Shown here: one piece after another, positions 9,301 through 17,035 of the stretch
Layout of the letters: every line of letters begins with the position of its first letter
Position numbering within the stretch: position 1 is the stretch's first letter
Notes under the pieces: model-generated
Told to the model about the DNA's origin: nothing
Database searches by the model: none
The model's input: the letters and a program-made list of their open reading frames with translations, nothing else
Origin: Geothrix sp. 21YS21S-4
GTDB lineage: Bacteria > Acidobacteriota > Holophagae > Holophagales > Holophagaceae
DNA: 64,000 bases
NCBI RefSeq assembly: GCF_030845995.1
Contig: NZ_CP132719.1
Span: forward strand, 434,001-498,000
Reading direction: 5' to 3'
Position numbers and translations under genes: made by a program

Positions 9301-9575
9301 AGGCCGCCTACGAGGCCGGGCGCGTGCGCCTCCGCCCCGTGCTGATGACGGCCCTGGCGATGATCATCGGCATGGTGCCCATGGCCCTGGCCCTCGGCGA
9401 GGCGGGCAGCCAGAACGCGCCTTTGGGACGTGCGGTGATCGGGGGCCTCGTGATGGCCACCTTCGTCACCCTGTTCGTCGTCCCCGTGGTCTACAGCCTC
9501 CTGCGGAAGAAGCCGCCCACGGCCCACCTGCTGGAGAGTCGGTTCCAGGAAGAGCAGCAAGGGAGTGAAGCATGA
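6351..9575 (+). CDS. RND-family efflux permease (AcrB-like)
   Basis: A 1074-residue inner-membrane proton antiporter of normal RND length. It has the classic layout: a helix at about residues 9-30, a large periplasmic porter domain, a block of helices (about 340-560), a second periplasmic domain, and a final helix block. Helix 4 carries the proton-relay aspartates in LVDDATVEVENIHRN. The porter start VDIFPSIDIPVV and the duplicated topology match drug/hydrophobe RND pumps rather than SecDF. It is co-transcribed after the MarR gene and overlaps the adaptor gene by ATGA. Permease before adaptor is the reverse of the common order, and no TolC-type outer membrane factor follows, so the pump must borrow one encoded elsewhere. 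Confidence 0.93.
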   Translation: MWIVRLALRRPYTTAVMCLLVLLMGVLSVQRMLVDIFPSIDIPVVAVVWQYNGLSPEEMERRMVTISERSLSTTVNGIERIESQSIQGVGLMKVYFQSGTDIGAAIAQISAVSGTVLRIMPPGATAPAIIQFNASNVPVVQLSARSDKLPEQQVFDYATNFIRLKLFTIPGLTTPLPYGGKGRQVSVDLDLAKLAGRGLGPADVVNALSAENVITPAGTARMGTREVPVVTNSSPTTIAAFNRLPVKVVNGAPVFLEDVARVYDGFADQTNVVRIDGKRATYLAILKKADASTLAVVDAAKEALPAIQAAAPEGLELKFDFDQSHFVRAAIQDVVKEALISSLLVSVMILLFLGSWRSMLIVCTSIPLAVLVGLIGLKLTGQTLNIMTLGGLSLAIGMLVDDATVEVENIHRNQAMGKPLTVAILDGASQIAVPAIVATLAICIVFFPVVLLVGPAKYLFTPLAMAVVFSMLASYVLSRTLVPTMARMLMGHDHPEPESFVGRFNAWREHWLGRLQDAYGRALDQVLHHRVFVLMVSIAFVVVSSGLLFVIGKDFFPAVDVGLMKLHVRAPTGQRLEATERLVAGVEAEIRRTIPAAELRSVNSNIGVPNAFNLAFMPSDNVTSQDADIFVSLAPEHRPTAEHMRALRAVLPKAFPGTSFYFQPADIVSQVLNFGVAAPIDVQIEGPNLVANSALAQQLKTAIQGIPGAVDVRVKQVVDAPAYRLDVDRLRAARLGASQRDVANGLLVSLSGNGQLAPSYFLNPANGVNYTVVVKTPLAGVDSPEKLLATPFGPPGAAALTQTDPFRSAGPAAQPQFGTLASIASLQRVSTPSEITHFTVQRVMDVMANVDGRDLGSVVKEIEGKIRGLGKLPAATRIRIRGQNEVMTESFRSLGGGLIIAIALVYLLMVVLFQSWLDPFIIITAVPGALMGILWVLALTGTTLNVESLMGAIMAVGIATSNAILIVSFANEVRVARPELSALEAAYEAGRVRLRPVLMTALAMIIGMVPMALALGEAGSQNAPLGRAVIGGLVMATFVTLFVVPVVYSLLRKKPPTAHLLESRFQEEQQGSEA

Positions 9576-10675
9576 GCGAGCGCGCGGAATCCCCCGCCTT
9601 CAAGCGGGGCGGCATCATCACGGTCCTGTTGGCGGCCGGCGGCGTGGCGGCCCTCCTGGTGGCCCAACAGGCCAGCCACCGGCGGGAGGCGAAGGAACTC
9701 CAGTCCGCCGCCAGCGCGGGGCCCCTCGTCCGGACGGCCAAGGCCGTTCTGGAAGGCGGCGACCGGGGGCTGGTGCTCCAGGGTGAATCCCTGCCCTACG
9801 TGAGCACCACCCTCTACGCCAAGGTCAGCGGGTTCCTGCGGAGCATTTCCGTGGACAAGGGCTCCGCCGTGGCCAAGGGCCAGACCATCGCCGTGGTGGA
9901 GGCGCCGGAGACGGACCGCGACATCCAGGCGCTCCAGGCCGACGCGGACAACAAGCGCCGGAACGCCGAGCGCTCCCGCGCCCTGGGCAAGGACGGGCTG
10001 TTGAGTCCCCGGGATGCGGAACAGGCGGAGGCGGACGCCCGGGTGGCCGAGGCCAAGCTGGCCTCCGAAGTCACGCTGAAGGGCTACGAGATCGTTCGGG
10101 CGCCCTTCGCCGGCGTGATCACCCAGCGCTTCGCGGATCCCGGCGCCCTCATCCAGAACGGCGGATCCACCAGCAGCGCCCAGCCCCTGGTGAGCCTCGC
10201 CCAGGTTGACCGCCTGCGCGTGACGTTCTACCTGGACGCCTCCGTGGCCGCGGCGGCGCGGGTGGGGACGGGCCTGGACGTCCGCCCGGTGGATCATCCC
10301 GAAGTGGTGCGGTCCCTCACGATCGCCCGCCTGAGCGGCGCCCTGGATCCCAAGACCCGGACCCTCCTCGCGGAGGCGGATCTGGACAATCGGGACGGCG
10401 CGTTCCTGCCCGGGGGCTTCGTCCAGGTGACCCTGAAGGTCCAGGCGGCGCCCCGCCTGACGATCCCGGAGGAAGCGCTGACCCAGCGGGACAACCGCGC
10501 CCTGGTGGCCGTCGTCCAGGCCGACGGCCGGGTGCGCTTCCAGCAGGTTCAGGCGGGAACGCCCGAAGGCCAGAAGGTCCGCGTGCTCCAGGGCCTGAAG
10601 GAGGGCGAGGTGGTCCTTCTCGATCCGCCGCCGGCCCTGAAAGACGGCGATCGAGTGCAGGTCCCGCAGAGCTAG
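9572..10675 (+). CDS. RND efflux periplasmic adaptor (membrane fusion protein)
   Basis: A 367-residue HlyD/AcrA-type adaptor. An N-terminal membrane anchor (about residues 13-32) is followed by a split lipoyl/barrel-sandwich domain (KVSGFLRSISVDKGSAVAKG and YEIVRAPFAGVITQRFADPG). A short alpha-hairpin made of the ADADNKRRNAERSRALGKDG and AEQAEADARVAEAKLA helices lies between the halves. A beta-barrel and membrane-proximal domain follow. It bridges the permease to an outer membrane channel. The start overlaps the permease stop by four bases. The hairpin is short, as in adaptors that meet TolC tip-to-tip. No lipobox cysteine is present, so it is anchored by the helix. Confidence 0.92.
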   Translation: MSERAESPAFKRGGIITVLLAAGGVAALLVAQQASHRREAKELQSAASAGPLVRTAKAVLEGGDRGLVLQGESLPYVSTTLYAKVSGFLRSISVDKGSAVAKGQTIAVVEAPETDRDIQALQADADNKRRNAERSRALGKDGLLSPRDAEQAEADARVAEAKLASEVTLKGYEIVRAPFAGVITQRFADPGALIQNGGSTSSAQPLVSLAQVDRLRVTFYLDASVAAAARVGTGLDVRPVDHPEVVRSLTIARLSGALDPKTRTLLAEADLDNRDGAFLPGGFVQVTLKVQAAPRLTIPEEALTQRDNRALVAVVQADGRVRFQQVQAGTPEGQKVRVLQGLKEGEVVLLDPPPALKDGDRVQVPQS

Positions 10676-10706
10676 CTGTCACCCTGGGGCGATCGAACCC
10701 CGGGCG

Positions 10707-11303
10707 ATGATGCCGATCTCCCTCCAGCCTCCTCCCCAGCCTCCGGCCCTCATCGGGCCGGAGTCGGTCGTCGAGCTTCCGATGTATCCGGGCTCGGATC
10801 CCATGATTCTGGCGACCTACCGGTGGGTGCTTGCCCATTCGCCCAGTCTCCGGGAGGTGGTCCGCCGGCTGGCGCGCGCGGACAAGAAGGCCCGCTTCCG
10901 GCTCGTGCCCGGACTGGGTGATCGGTACGACTTCCTGATCACGCCGACGCCGGTGGATTACGAGATCGAGATCCAGGTCCCCATCCTCGGGTGGACCCGG
11001 TGCGAGGACGCCCTGGAGCCCTGGATCGCCAGTTCCCTGTTCCTCGCGTTGGAGGTCGTGGAGAAGGAGCGGTACCGGGACCGCAGCGCCCGCGGCTATC
11101 TGGCTTTCCTGGATGGTTCCCTTCACGGTTCCTTCGTATTCCAGCGGAAGGTGCGCCAGGAACTCCAGGCCGTCGAGGCCGAGCGCCTGAAGGACCTTCC
11201 CGACGGGCCGGGGCTCTACCGCTCCGGGTTTCGGCCGTCCCCCCAGTGGAACCGACAGCGGAGGGCGCTGCCGGACGGGGTTCCGCTTTCCGCGGAGAAG
11301 TGA
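10707..11303 (+). CDS. Hypothetical protein
   Basis: A 198-residue protein I do not recognise. There is no signal peptide or membrane helix. The N-terminus is proline-rich (QPPPQPPAL). The middle is a mix of predicted helix and strand with acidic and aromatic residues, including DKKARFRLVPGLGDRYDF and VDYEIEIQVPILGW. The C-terminus is basic and proline-rich. Coding is supported by codon-position GC bias like the neighbours and by placement between annotated genes, ending two bases before a convergent stop. The start is uncertain: no Shine-Dalgarno precedes 10707, and a hairpin CCTGGGG/CCCCGGG (about 10684-10704) sits directly in front of it. A later ATG near codon 26 is possible. Confidence 0.6.
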   Translation: MMPISLQPPPQPPALIGPESVVELPMYPGSDPMILATYRWVLAHSPSLREVVRRLARADKKARFRLVPGLGDRYDFLITPTPVDYEIEIQVPILGWTRCEDALEPWIASSLFLALEVVEKERYRDRSARGYLAFLDGSLHGSFVFQRKVRQELQAVEAERLKDLPDGPGLYRSGFRPSPQWNRQRRALPDGVPLSAEK

Positions 11304-11305
11304 GG

Positions 11306-11818
11306 TCAGGCCTTCTTGTCGATCCCGCCCATGAGCCCGACGGTGCCGGCCAGCCCCACCGCCAGCAGGATCCGCAGGAAGAACAGGTTGCGGCTGAGGC
11401 CGTGGGCCCGGTTGTAGGCCACGCGATCCGCGTGGTCGGGGGGCAGGGTCTCGATGGGCGCGGCGATGCGCGCGCGGATCGCCCGGATCTTCGGGGTGAC
11501 GATGGAGGTGCTGGCCAGGCACATGAGCAGCGCCACCAGCCAGGCCGCGCTCCACAGGCGGAGGGGACCGATGAGGTCCTCCTTCACGTCGGCCATCCAG
11601 CGGGCGCCCCAGCTCAGGCCCGCGAGGGCGAAAGCGCCCCAGGCCAACCAGTCCAGACGGGCGACGATCAGCCCGGCGATCCGGCCCGCCAGGTCCCGGC
11701 TGGGCAGTTCCCGGAACAGCAGGGGAGCGCAGATTCCGAAGCCCAGGGCCGCGCCCGCCCACAGCAGGAGGAGGCCGGCGGAGGCCCGGTCGAGGCGGCG
11801 GAGGGAGCGAGCGATCAT
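11306..11818 (-). CDS. DUF4149-like four-helix membrane protein
   Basis: A 170-residue integral membrane protein with four hydrophobic segments (about 13-33, 55-75, 88-107, 145-163). The first helix carries the pattern LLWAGAALGFGICAPLLF followed by RELPSRDLAGRIAG, close to the DUF4149/TMEM205-like signature in which a Pro precedes the first loop and an AG follows. These proteins have no established function; they are often near heme, efflux or quinone genes. It is convergent with the hypothetical gene at its left and 34 bases downstream of the pseudopilin gene, so it may be the second gene of a leftward pair. Confidence 0.65.
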   Translation of the reverse strand: MIARSLRRLDRASAGLLLLWAGAALGFGICAPLLFRELPSRDLAGRIAGLIVARLDWLAWGAFALAGLSWGARWMADVKEDLIGPLRLWSAAWLVALLMCLASTSIVTPKIRAIRARIAAPIETLPPDHADRVAYNRAHGLSRNLFFLRILLAVGLAGTVGLMGGIDKKA

Positions 11819-11852
11819 GGCGTCCTCGGAAGGGAAGCGGCGGCGGACGGCC

Positions 11853-12254
11853 CTACTGCCACTCGTTGTACGGGACCCCGTCCTCGCTCTTGTCGGCGGA
11901 GCCGCTGCGGACCCGGAAGATGCCCACTTCGGAGTCGGGGTTCTCGGGATCGGGGGGTTCGAACTCCGTCACCCACGTGTCCCGCGACCGCGTCATCGGA
12001 TCCCAGGGAATGTCGCGGAGGTAGCCCAGCTCGCGCAGGGCGTTCAGCGTCGCGGGATATTTGCCGCGGTCGGCGCGGTACTGCTCCAGCGCGTGGTTGA
12101 TCTGGAAGAGGTTCTCCTTCAGCACCGCCTCCCGCGCCACCAGCGTCTTGTGGCGGTAGCCGGCCAGGCCCACCGTGGCCAGCAGGGCCAGGATGGTCAT
12201 GACGGTCAGCAGCTCGAGAAGGGTGAAGCCGCGCTGGCGGGAAGGGACGCGCAT
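11853..12254 (-). CDS. GspG-like type II secretion pseudopilin / prepilin
   Basis: A 133-residue protein with a textbook class III prepilin leader: a short basic N-terminus RVPSRQRG, cleavage before F, then FTLLELLTVMTILALLATVGLAGY with the glutamate at +5. The globular part has the GspG pattern: NLFQINHALEQYRADRGKYP, then GYLRDIPWDPM and WVTEF, typical of the calcium-binding major pseudopilin. GspG polymerises into the pseudopilus of type II secretion or, in some phyla, a type IV pilus-like machine. No other gsp or pil genes are in the window, so it is an isolated pseudopilin whose assembly machinery lies elsewhere. Confidence 0.85.
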   Translation of the reverse strand: MRVPSRQRGFTLLELLTVMTILALLATVGLAGYRHKTLVAREAVLKENLFQINHALEQYRADRGKYPATLNALRELGYLRDIPWDPMTRSRDTWVTEFEPPDPENPDSEVGIFRVRSGSADKSEDGVPYNEWQ

Positions 12255-12444
12255 GGAATCACCTTACCTCAGTCGGAGGCTCGGAACCGAAGCCGCGCGG
12301 GCCGACGGGCGACCCGCGCTTGACCCGGGAGAGGCTGCGGCGGAATGATGGCAACCGATGGCCTAATCAACAAAAACACGTTGGACAGGGATTTCCGTCG
12401 ATTCCGTCCTCCCCGCTCCAATCCGAGTCCCCCGACCTCGACCC

Positions 12445-15138
12445 ATGCACCTCGCCCCCGGAATGCGCGTTGGCCCCTACGAGATCCTGAGTCAATTGGG
12501 ATCCGGAGGGATGGGCGAGGTCTTCAAGGCCCGCGATCCCAAGCTGGACCGGCTGGTGGCCATCAAGGTACTGCCCCAGGCGCTGTACCAGGATCCGCGG
12601 ATGCAGGCCCGCTTCGAGCGGGAGGCCAAGGCGGTGGCAGCCCTCTCGCACCCCAACATCCTGGGCATCTTCGATTTCGGCTGGGACGGGAGCTTCGCCT
12701 ACGCGGTGATGGAACTGCTGGAGGGCAAGACGCTCCGCCAGGTGATCGACGCGGGCCCCCTTCCTCCCCGCAAGGCGGTGGAATGGGCCCTCCTCATCGC
12801 CCGCGGCCTCGGCGCCGCCCACGAGAAGGGCCTCGTCCACCGGGACCTGAAGCCGGACAACATCTTCGTCACCGACGACGGGCAGATCAAAGTGCTCGAC
12901 TTCGGGTTGGCCAAGGAAGTGGAGACCGGCCGGGATTGGATGGAGACCCTGCGGCCCGGTTCCGCGTCCCCCGTCGCCTTCAGCGACGCGGGGATGCTCG
13001 TCGGCACCGTGGGCTACATGAGCCCCGAGCAGGTGCGCGGCGAGCCCGTGGATCCGCGCTCGGACATCTTCAGCTTCGGCGTGGTCCTCTACGAGATGCT
13101 CACGGGGCGCCGGCCCTTCGTGGCGTCCAGCGGCGCGGAGACCTTCACGGCCATCCTGCGGGACGCGCCTCCGCCCTTCAGCGGCCTGCGGGGACCCCTC
13201 GTCCCGGGGCTGGAGCGGCTGGTGCTGCGCTGCCTGGAGAAGCGCCCCCAGGACCGGTTCCAGAGCATGAAGGACCTGGCCTTCGGGCTGGAGGCGCCCC
13301 TGTCGTTCGAGAGCCTGCTGCCCCTGCCGGGAACCGGATTCCTGCGGCGCTCCTGGCTGCGCCGCGCGGCGCTAGGGGTGAGCTTCGCCCTGGTCGGGGC
13401 CGCGGCTTTCTGGGCCTTTCGCGGCCGGCCCCAGGGCGGGGCGCCCACGTTCCAGCGGCTGCTTTTCACGCCCGGGACCGTCGAATCCGCCTTCTTCGGA
13501 GCGGACGGCAGGACCATCTTCTACACGGCGCGGATCGGGGGCGGCGAGACCGAAGTCTTCGTCATCGATCCGCGCAGCCCCGAGCCCAAGCCCCTGGGCC
13601 TGAAGGACGCCCTCCTGGTGGGCGTGTCGCGGAACAACGACCTGGCCCTGCTCCGGCATCCCCGCCGCTGGCTGCTGGGGCGCTACCGCGGCACCCTGGC
13701 CCAGGTCCCCGCCGGGGGCGACAGCCCCAGGGACCTGCGGGCGGACGTGGTGGAAGCGGCCTGGGACGGCCAGGGGCTGGCCCTCCTGACCAACGACGAC
13801 GCCCAGCGGACGCGGCTGGAGTTTCCGGTGGGCCGGACGGCCTTCGAATCCGTCGGGATTAGCCACACGGTCAAGCTCATCCACCTCTCCCGCTCCGGAG
13901 AGCAACTGGCCTACGTGGAGGCCCAGGACGGCGGGGCCAAGGTCGTCCTGCTCGGCCGGGACGGCAAGCGCGCCGTGCTGTTCGAGAAGGCCGGCGACGG
14001 TTCCGGCGACACCCTCACCGGGTTGGCCTGGGGCCCCGGCGGCGACCTGTGGCTGTCCGAACTCCAGGCCGATCAGACGGCCCTGTGGGCGCTGCGGGTC
14101 GGCGCCCAGCCGCGCCTGCTGTGGCGGGGCGACGGGACGAAGCAGCTCATGGACGCCCTTCCGGACGGGCGGGCCCTCCTGGCCAACCACCAGGTGCGGC
14201 GGGGCGTGCTAGTGCAGCGGGCCGGAGATCCCATCGCCCATGAACGCTCGATCCGCACCGGCACCCAGGTCCAGGGCCTGAGTCCGGATGGCCGGTCCCT
14301 ACTGCTCCTGGAATCCCCGGCGCTGGATGGGGGGACGGCCCTCGATGAGGCCTTCCTCGGGGCCTTCGGGCCGGGGGTGCCCCAGAAGCTGGCCAAGGGC
14401 AATCCCTACGGATTTTCCCTGGGCGGGCGATGGGTGCATTGCACGTTCAACGGGCTCACGCCGAAGGATCTGGACACGGGCGTGACCGCCGCGCTGGTGC
14501 AGGCGGGGTTGGATCCCGCGGCGGTCCTCGATCCCATCGCCCCCAAGCCGTGCCTGGTGTTCATCCCCACCGGGCCGGGACGGCCCATCGCCCTGCCGCT
14601 GCCGGATCGGTTCCAGGTGGTGGGCTGCGCGTTCCTTCTGCCGGACGGCCGCCGCGTGCTCTTCCAGGGGAGCGAGAAGGGGCGGGGATTGAGGTACTAC
14701 CTGGCGGATCTCGGCGGCGGCGAGCCCCGGGCCATCACCGAAGACGGGTTCGGGCACAACATCGTGGGGAGCAGCCCCCTTTCCCCCGACGGCAAGCGGC
14801 TGTTCATCACCAGCGACCGCAAGACCTGGTTCGTCTTGCCCATGGAAGGCGGGGCGCCCCAGCCCATCCGCGGGGTTCAGCCCGAGGAACGGCTCATCAG
14901 CTGGACGGCCGACAGCCGCGGCATCTTCCTTCGGCCGGAGCTGTCGGTACTGCCCGTGATCATCCACCGGCTGGATCCCGTCACCGGACGGCGAGTGGAG
15001 GTCCACCGCTTCGCCCCGCCCGACGCCTCGGGCTACCTCCAGACCCGCACCGCCTACGCCACCCCCGACGCCAAGGCCTTCGCCTTCACTTACGATCGCA
15101 AGCTCAGCGCCCTCTACCTGGTGGAGGGGCTGAAGTAG
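12445..15138 (+). CDS. Membrane Ser/Thr protein kinase with C-terminal beta-propeller (TolB/WD40-like)
   Basis: An 897-residue Hanks-type kinase. The kinase domain has a glycine loop GSGGMGEVF (19-27), the ATP lysine in VAIKVLP (K41), the catalytic HRDLKPDN with D134, DFG at 152-154, an activation loop leading to GTVGYMSPEQ, and APE-equivalent SPEQVRGE. One transmembrane helix follows near 308-326. The remaining 560 residues, probably periplasmic, are repeated strands with SPDGKRLF-type turns resembling TolB/dipeptidyl-peptidase propeller blades. Kinases of this layout are abundant in Acidobacteriota. The propeller presumably senses a ligand or partner. The gene stands alone with 190 bases of non-coding DNA upstream. 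Confidence 0.9.
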   Translation: MHLAPGMRVGPYEILSQLGSGGMGEVFKARDPKLDRLVAIKVLPQALYQDPRMQARFEREAKAVAALSHPNILGIFDFGWDGSFAYAVMELLEGKTLRQVIDAGPLPPRKAVEWALLIARGLGAAHEKGLVHRDLKPDNIFVTDDGQIKVLDFGLAKEVETGRDWMETLRPGSASPVAFSDAGMLVGTVGYMSPEQVRGEPVDPRSDIFSFGVVLYEMLTGRRPFVASSGAETFTAILRDAPPPFSGLRGPLVPGLERLVLRCLEKRPQDRFQSMKDLAFGLEAPLSFESLLPLPGTGFLRRSWLRRAALGVSFALVGAAAFWAFRGRPQGGAPTFQRLLFTPGTVESAFFGADGRTIFYTARIGGGETEVFVIDPRSPEPKPLGLKDALLVGVSRNNDLALLRHPRRWLLGRYRGTLAQVPAGGDSPRDLRADVVEAAWDGQGLALLTNDDAQRTRLEFPVGRTAFESVGISHTVKLIHLSRSGEQLAYVEAQDGGAKVVLLGRDGKRAVLFEKAGDGSGDTLTGLAWGPGGDLWLSELQADQTALWALRVGAQPRLLWRGDGTKQLMDALPDGRALLANHQVRRGVLVQRAGDPIAHERSIRTGTQVQGLSPDGRSLLLLESPALDGGTALDEAFLGAFGPGVPQKLAKGNPYGFSLGGRWVHCTFNGLTPKDLDTGVTAALVQAGLDPAAVLDPIAPKPCLVFIPTGPGRPIALPLPDRFQVVGCAFLLPDGRRVLFQGSEKGRGLRYYLADLGGGEPRAITEDGFGHNIVGSSPLSPDGKRLFITSDRKTWFVLPMEGGAPQPIRGVQPEERLISWTADSRGIFLRPELSVLPVIIHRLDPVTGRRVEVHRFAPPDASGYLQTRTAYATPDAKAFAFTYDRKLSALYLVEGLK

Positions 15139-15169
15139 CGACGCTCCGATTCCGCAGGAGGAGGTCCCC

Positions 15170-15638
15170 ATGTCGCGCGAGGTCGATCTGATCCTTCGGG
15201 TCCTCGATCAGGCCTTCGACCGCAAGTCCTGGCACGGCGCCAACCTGAAAGGCGCGTTGCGCGGCCTGGATGCGGCCACCGCCGCCCGGCGGCCGGCCCC
15301 CGAACGGCCCTCCATCCAGGAGCTGGTGGTACCACCTGGCCTACTGGAAATACACCGTCCTGCGGCAGCTGAAGGCGTTGCCGAAGGGCGCCTTTCCCCT
15401 GAAGGGATCCAACTGGTTCCCCCGGCCCGAAGCCGACGCCGCCCAGTGGGAGGCCGACCTGGCCCTGCTGGACCGCCTCCATCGCGAACTGCGCGATGCC
15501 GTGGCGCTCCTGGCGCCGGAAGACCTGGACCGTCCCAGCGCCAAGAAAACCTACCGCATCCGCGACCTGATCCTCGGCGTCGCCGCCCACGACCTGCACC
15601 ACGCCGGGCAGATCCAGCTCATCAAGCGGCTGACTTAG
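15170..15638 (+). pseudogene. DinB-family protein, interrupted by a single-base frameshift
   Basis: Two overlapping frames together make one DinB/YfiT-like protein of about 155 residues. The first frame (from ATG 15170, after AGGAGGAGG) covers SREVDLILRVLDQAF through ERPSIQELV. At 15325-15330 (GGTGGT) the frame must shift by one base, after which it continues HLAYWKYTVLRQLKALP and ends DLHHAGQIQLIKRL at 15638. The histidines of HLAYW and HDLHHAGQ are the DinB metal ligands. Deleting one G restores the reading frame perfectly. DinB-fold proteins include metal-dependent S-transferases for bacillithiol and similar thiols. It is either a fresh pseudogene or a sequencing error in a GGTGGT run. Confidence 0.8.
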
Positions 15639-15679
15639 AGGACGCCCCGGTTCTTTTGATCCAGCTCGATGGTCGCGAC
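15635..15679 (-). pseudogene. Vestigial copy of the 3' end of hpd
   Basis: On the minus strand the last 13-14 codons of the neighbouring hpd gene are repeated: ATIELDQKNRGVL then stop, against DSIELDQKKRGVL then stop at 15756. The two tails are 121 bases apart and near-identical at the DNA level for about 40 bases. The remnant overlaps the stop of the frameshifted DinB gene. The 75 bases between the tails read as a Gly/Pro/Arg-rich sequence with no homology I can see. Confidence 0.7.
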
Positions 15680-15755
15680 CGGCCGGGTGGTGGAGCGGGG
15701 TCCGGGGGAGCCCGCGGAGCCGGGACCCGGCGAGGAGCGAATCACGGGGCGGCGG

Positions 15756-16865
15756 TTAGAGGACCCCACGCTTCTTTTGATCCAACTCAATGGAATCGTA
15801 CAACGCCTGGAAGTTCCCCTCGCCGAAGCCCAGGTTCCCGCGCCGCTGGATGATCTCGAAGAACAGGGGTCCGATTTGGTCCTCGGTGAAGATCTGCAGG
15901 AGGTAGCCGGTCTCGTCGCCGTCGATCTGGACGCCCAGTTCCTGCACGGTGGGCAGGTCCTCGCGCACGGTGTAGCCGCTCTTGGCGATGCGCCCGGGCA
16001 GCAGTTCGTAGTAGGTGTCGGGGACGCGCAGGAACCGGAAGCCCTGGGCCTGGAGGGTGCGGAGGGTGTGGAAGATGTCGGTGGTGGAAAGGGCGATGTG
16101 CTGCACGCCCTGGCCACGGTGGCGGGTGATGTACTCCTGCACCTGGCTCTTGTCGTCGGTGGGCTGGTTGATGGGAATGATGACCTGGTTGTTGGCGCTC
16201 TGGACCACCTTGGAATCCAGCCCGGTCCCCAGAGCGCCGCGGATGTGGAATTCGCGGGTGACGCCGAATCCGTAGACCCGCTCGTAGAAGTCCACCAGGG
16301 CGTCCATCTCGGTGGGGCCCACGTTGTTGGTGAGGTGGTCCACCCGCACCAGCCCCGGGTCGCAGAGGGCGGGGGCCGCATCGGGCGCGAGGCCGGGCCA
16401 GAACGCGGAGGGCTCGCCCCGCCGTTCCACCAGGAAGTTCCACACGTCGCCCACGCCCTGGATGGCCGCGAAGCGGAGCGTGCCCTCGCCGAGCGCGTGG
16501 ACCTCCGGTTCCAGCATCACGCGCGCGCCCTGGGTCCGCGCGTGACCGAGGGCCACATCCAGATCGTCCACCAGGAAGTTGAGTGCGCAGACGCCCTCGC
16601 CGTGGGCCTGGAAGTAGCGCCCCGCGGGATGGGAACCGTCGGCCTCGAAGATCACGATGTCCATCCGCTGCTGCCGGAGGTGGATCGCCCGGCCCCAGGC
16701 GTGGGCTCCGCTGGCGATGCGGGCGAAGCCCAGGCTGCGGTAGAGGGGTTCCAGCCGTTCGAGGGAGCCGGTCATCTGGAAGTGGTCGATGCGGACCAAT
16801 CCCATGGGGTTGGTGGCGGGCGTGCGCTGGGCGGGAGCGGTGAGATCGAAGCTGGGCGTGGACAC
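15756..16865 (-). CDS. hpd: 4-hydroxyphenylpyruvate dioxygenase
   Basis: A 369-residue non-heme Fe(II) dioxygenase that converts 4-hydroxyphenylpyruvate to homogentisate in tyrosine catabolism. It has the two vicinal-oxygen-chelate halves of the family; the C-terminal half carries the iron ligands: His in VRVDHLTNNV, His in QHIALST and Glu in LFFEIIQRRG. The closing C-terminal helix ends IELDQKKRGVL, as usual. The start is taken as GTG 16865 because AGCGAGGTG lies just upstream and the protein then begins STPSFDL; a TTG start 14 codons earlier has no ribosome site. No other homogentisate-pathway gene is adjacent. A pterin carbinolamine dehydratase, needed for phenylalanine hydroxylation, lies 17 kb away. 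Confidence 0.93.
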   Translation of the reverse strand: MSTPSFDLTAPAQRTPATNPMGLVRIDHFQMTGSLERLEPLYRSLGFARIASGAHAWGRAIHLRQQRMDIVIFEADGSHPAGRYFQAHGEGVCALNFLVDDLDVALGHARTQGARVMLEPEVHALGEGTLRFAAIQGVGDVWNFLVERRGEPSAFWPGLAPDAAPALCDPGLVRVDHLTNNVGPTEMDALVDFYERVYGFGVTREFHIRGALGTGLDSKVVQSANNQVIIPINQPTDDKSQVQEYITRHRGQGVQHIALSTTDIFHTLRTLQAQGFRFLRVPDTYYELLPGRIAKSGYTVREDLPTVQELGVQIDGDETGYLLQIFTEDQIGPLFFEIIQRRGNLGFGEGNFQALYDSIELDQKKRGVL

Positions 16866-16913
16866 GGGGCACCTCGCTGAGGATTTGGATGCCCAGTGTG
16901 GAGACAAGGCTTC

Positions 16914-16945
16914 GTGATTGAAATCACATGTGAATGATTACTCAA
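16914..16945 (-). promoter_or_regulatory. Promoter and palindromic operator upstream of hpd
   Basis: In the AT-rich gap between hpd and infB, the minus strand has -35 TTGAGT (16945-16940), a 17-bp spacer and -10 TTCAAT (16922-16917). The -10 is embedded in the perfect palindrome GTGATTGAAATCAC (16914-16927), which overlaps a second one, TCACATGTGA (16924-16933). Two overlapping dyads on the -10 suggest a repressor site; the regulator is not identifiable here. Confidence 0.5.
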
Positions 16946-16988
16946 GTGTGTTCAATATTTGAAATCGAGAAGGGGCTTTGTTTGCTGC

Positions 16989-17018
16989 AAAAAAACGGCC
17001 CGCCGAAGCGGGCCGTTT
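16989..17018 (-). terminator. Intrinsic terminator of the rimP-nusA-infB operon
   Basis: On the minus strand, 18 bases after the infB stop, a 10-bp GC-rich stem AAACGGCCCG/CGGGCCGTTT with a 6-base loop runs into seven consecutive T residues. This is a canonical Rho-independent terminator. Confidence 0.9.
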
Positions 17019-17035
17019 CTGGGGAAGGGAAGCGC

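Noticed and set aside
5862-9560. 1232-residue open frame on the minus strand
   Set aside because: Antisense to the RND permease; its His/Asp/Gly/Arg-rich composition is the shadow of GC-rich codons, with no domain recognisable.
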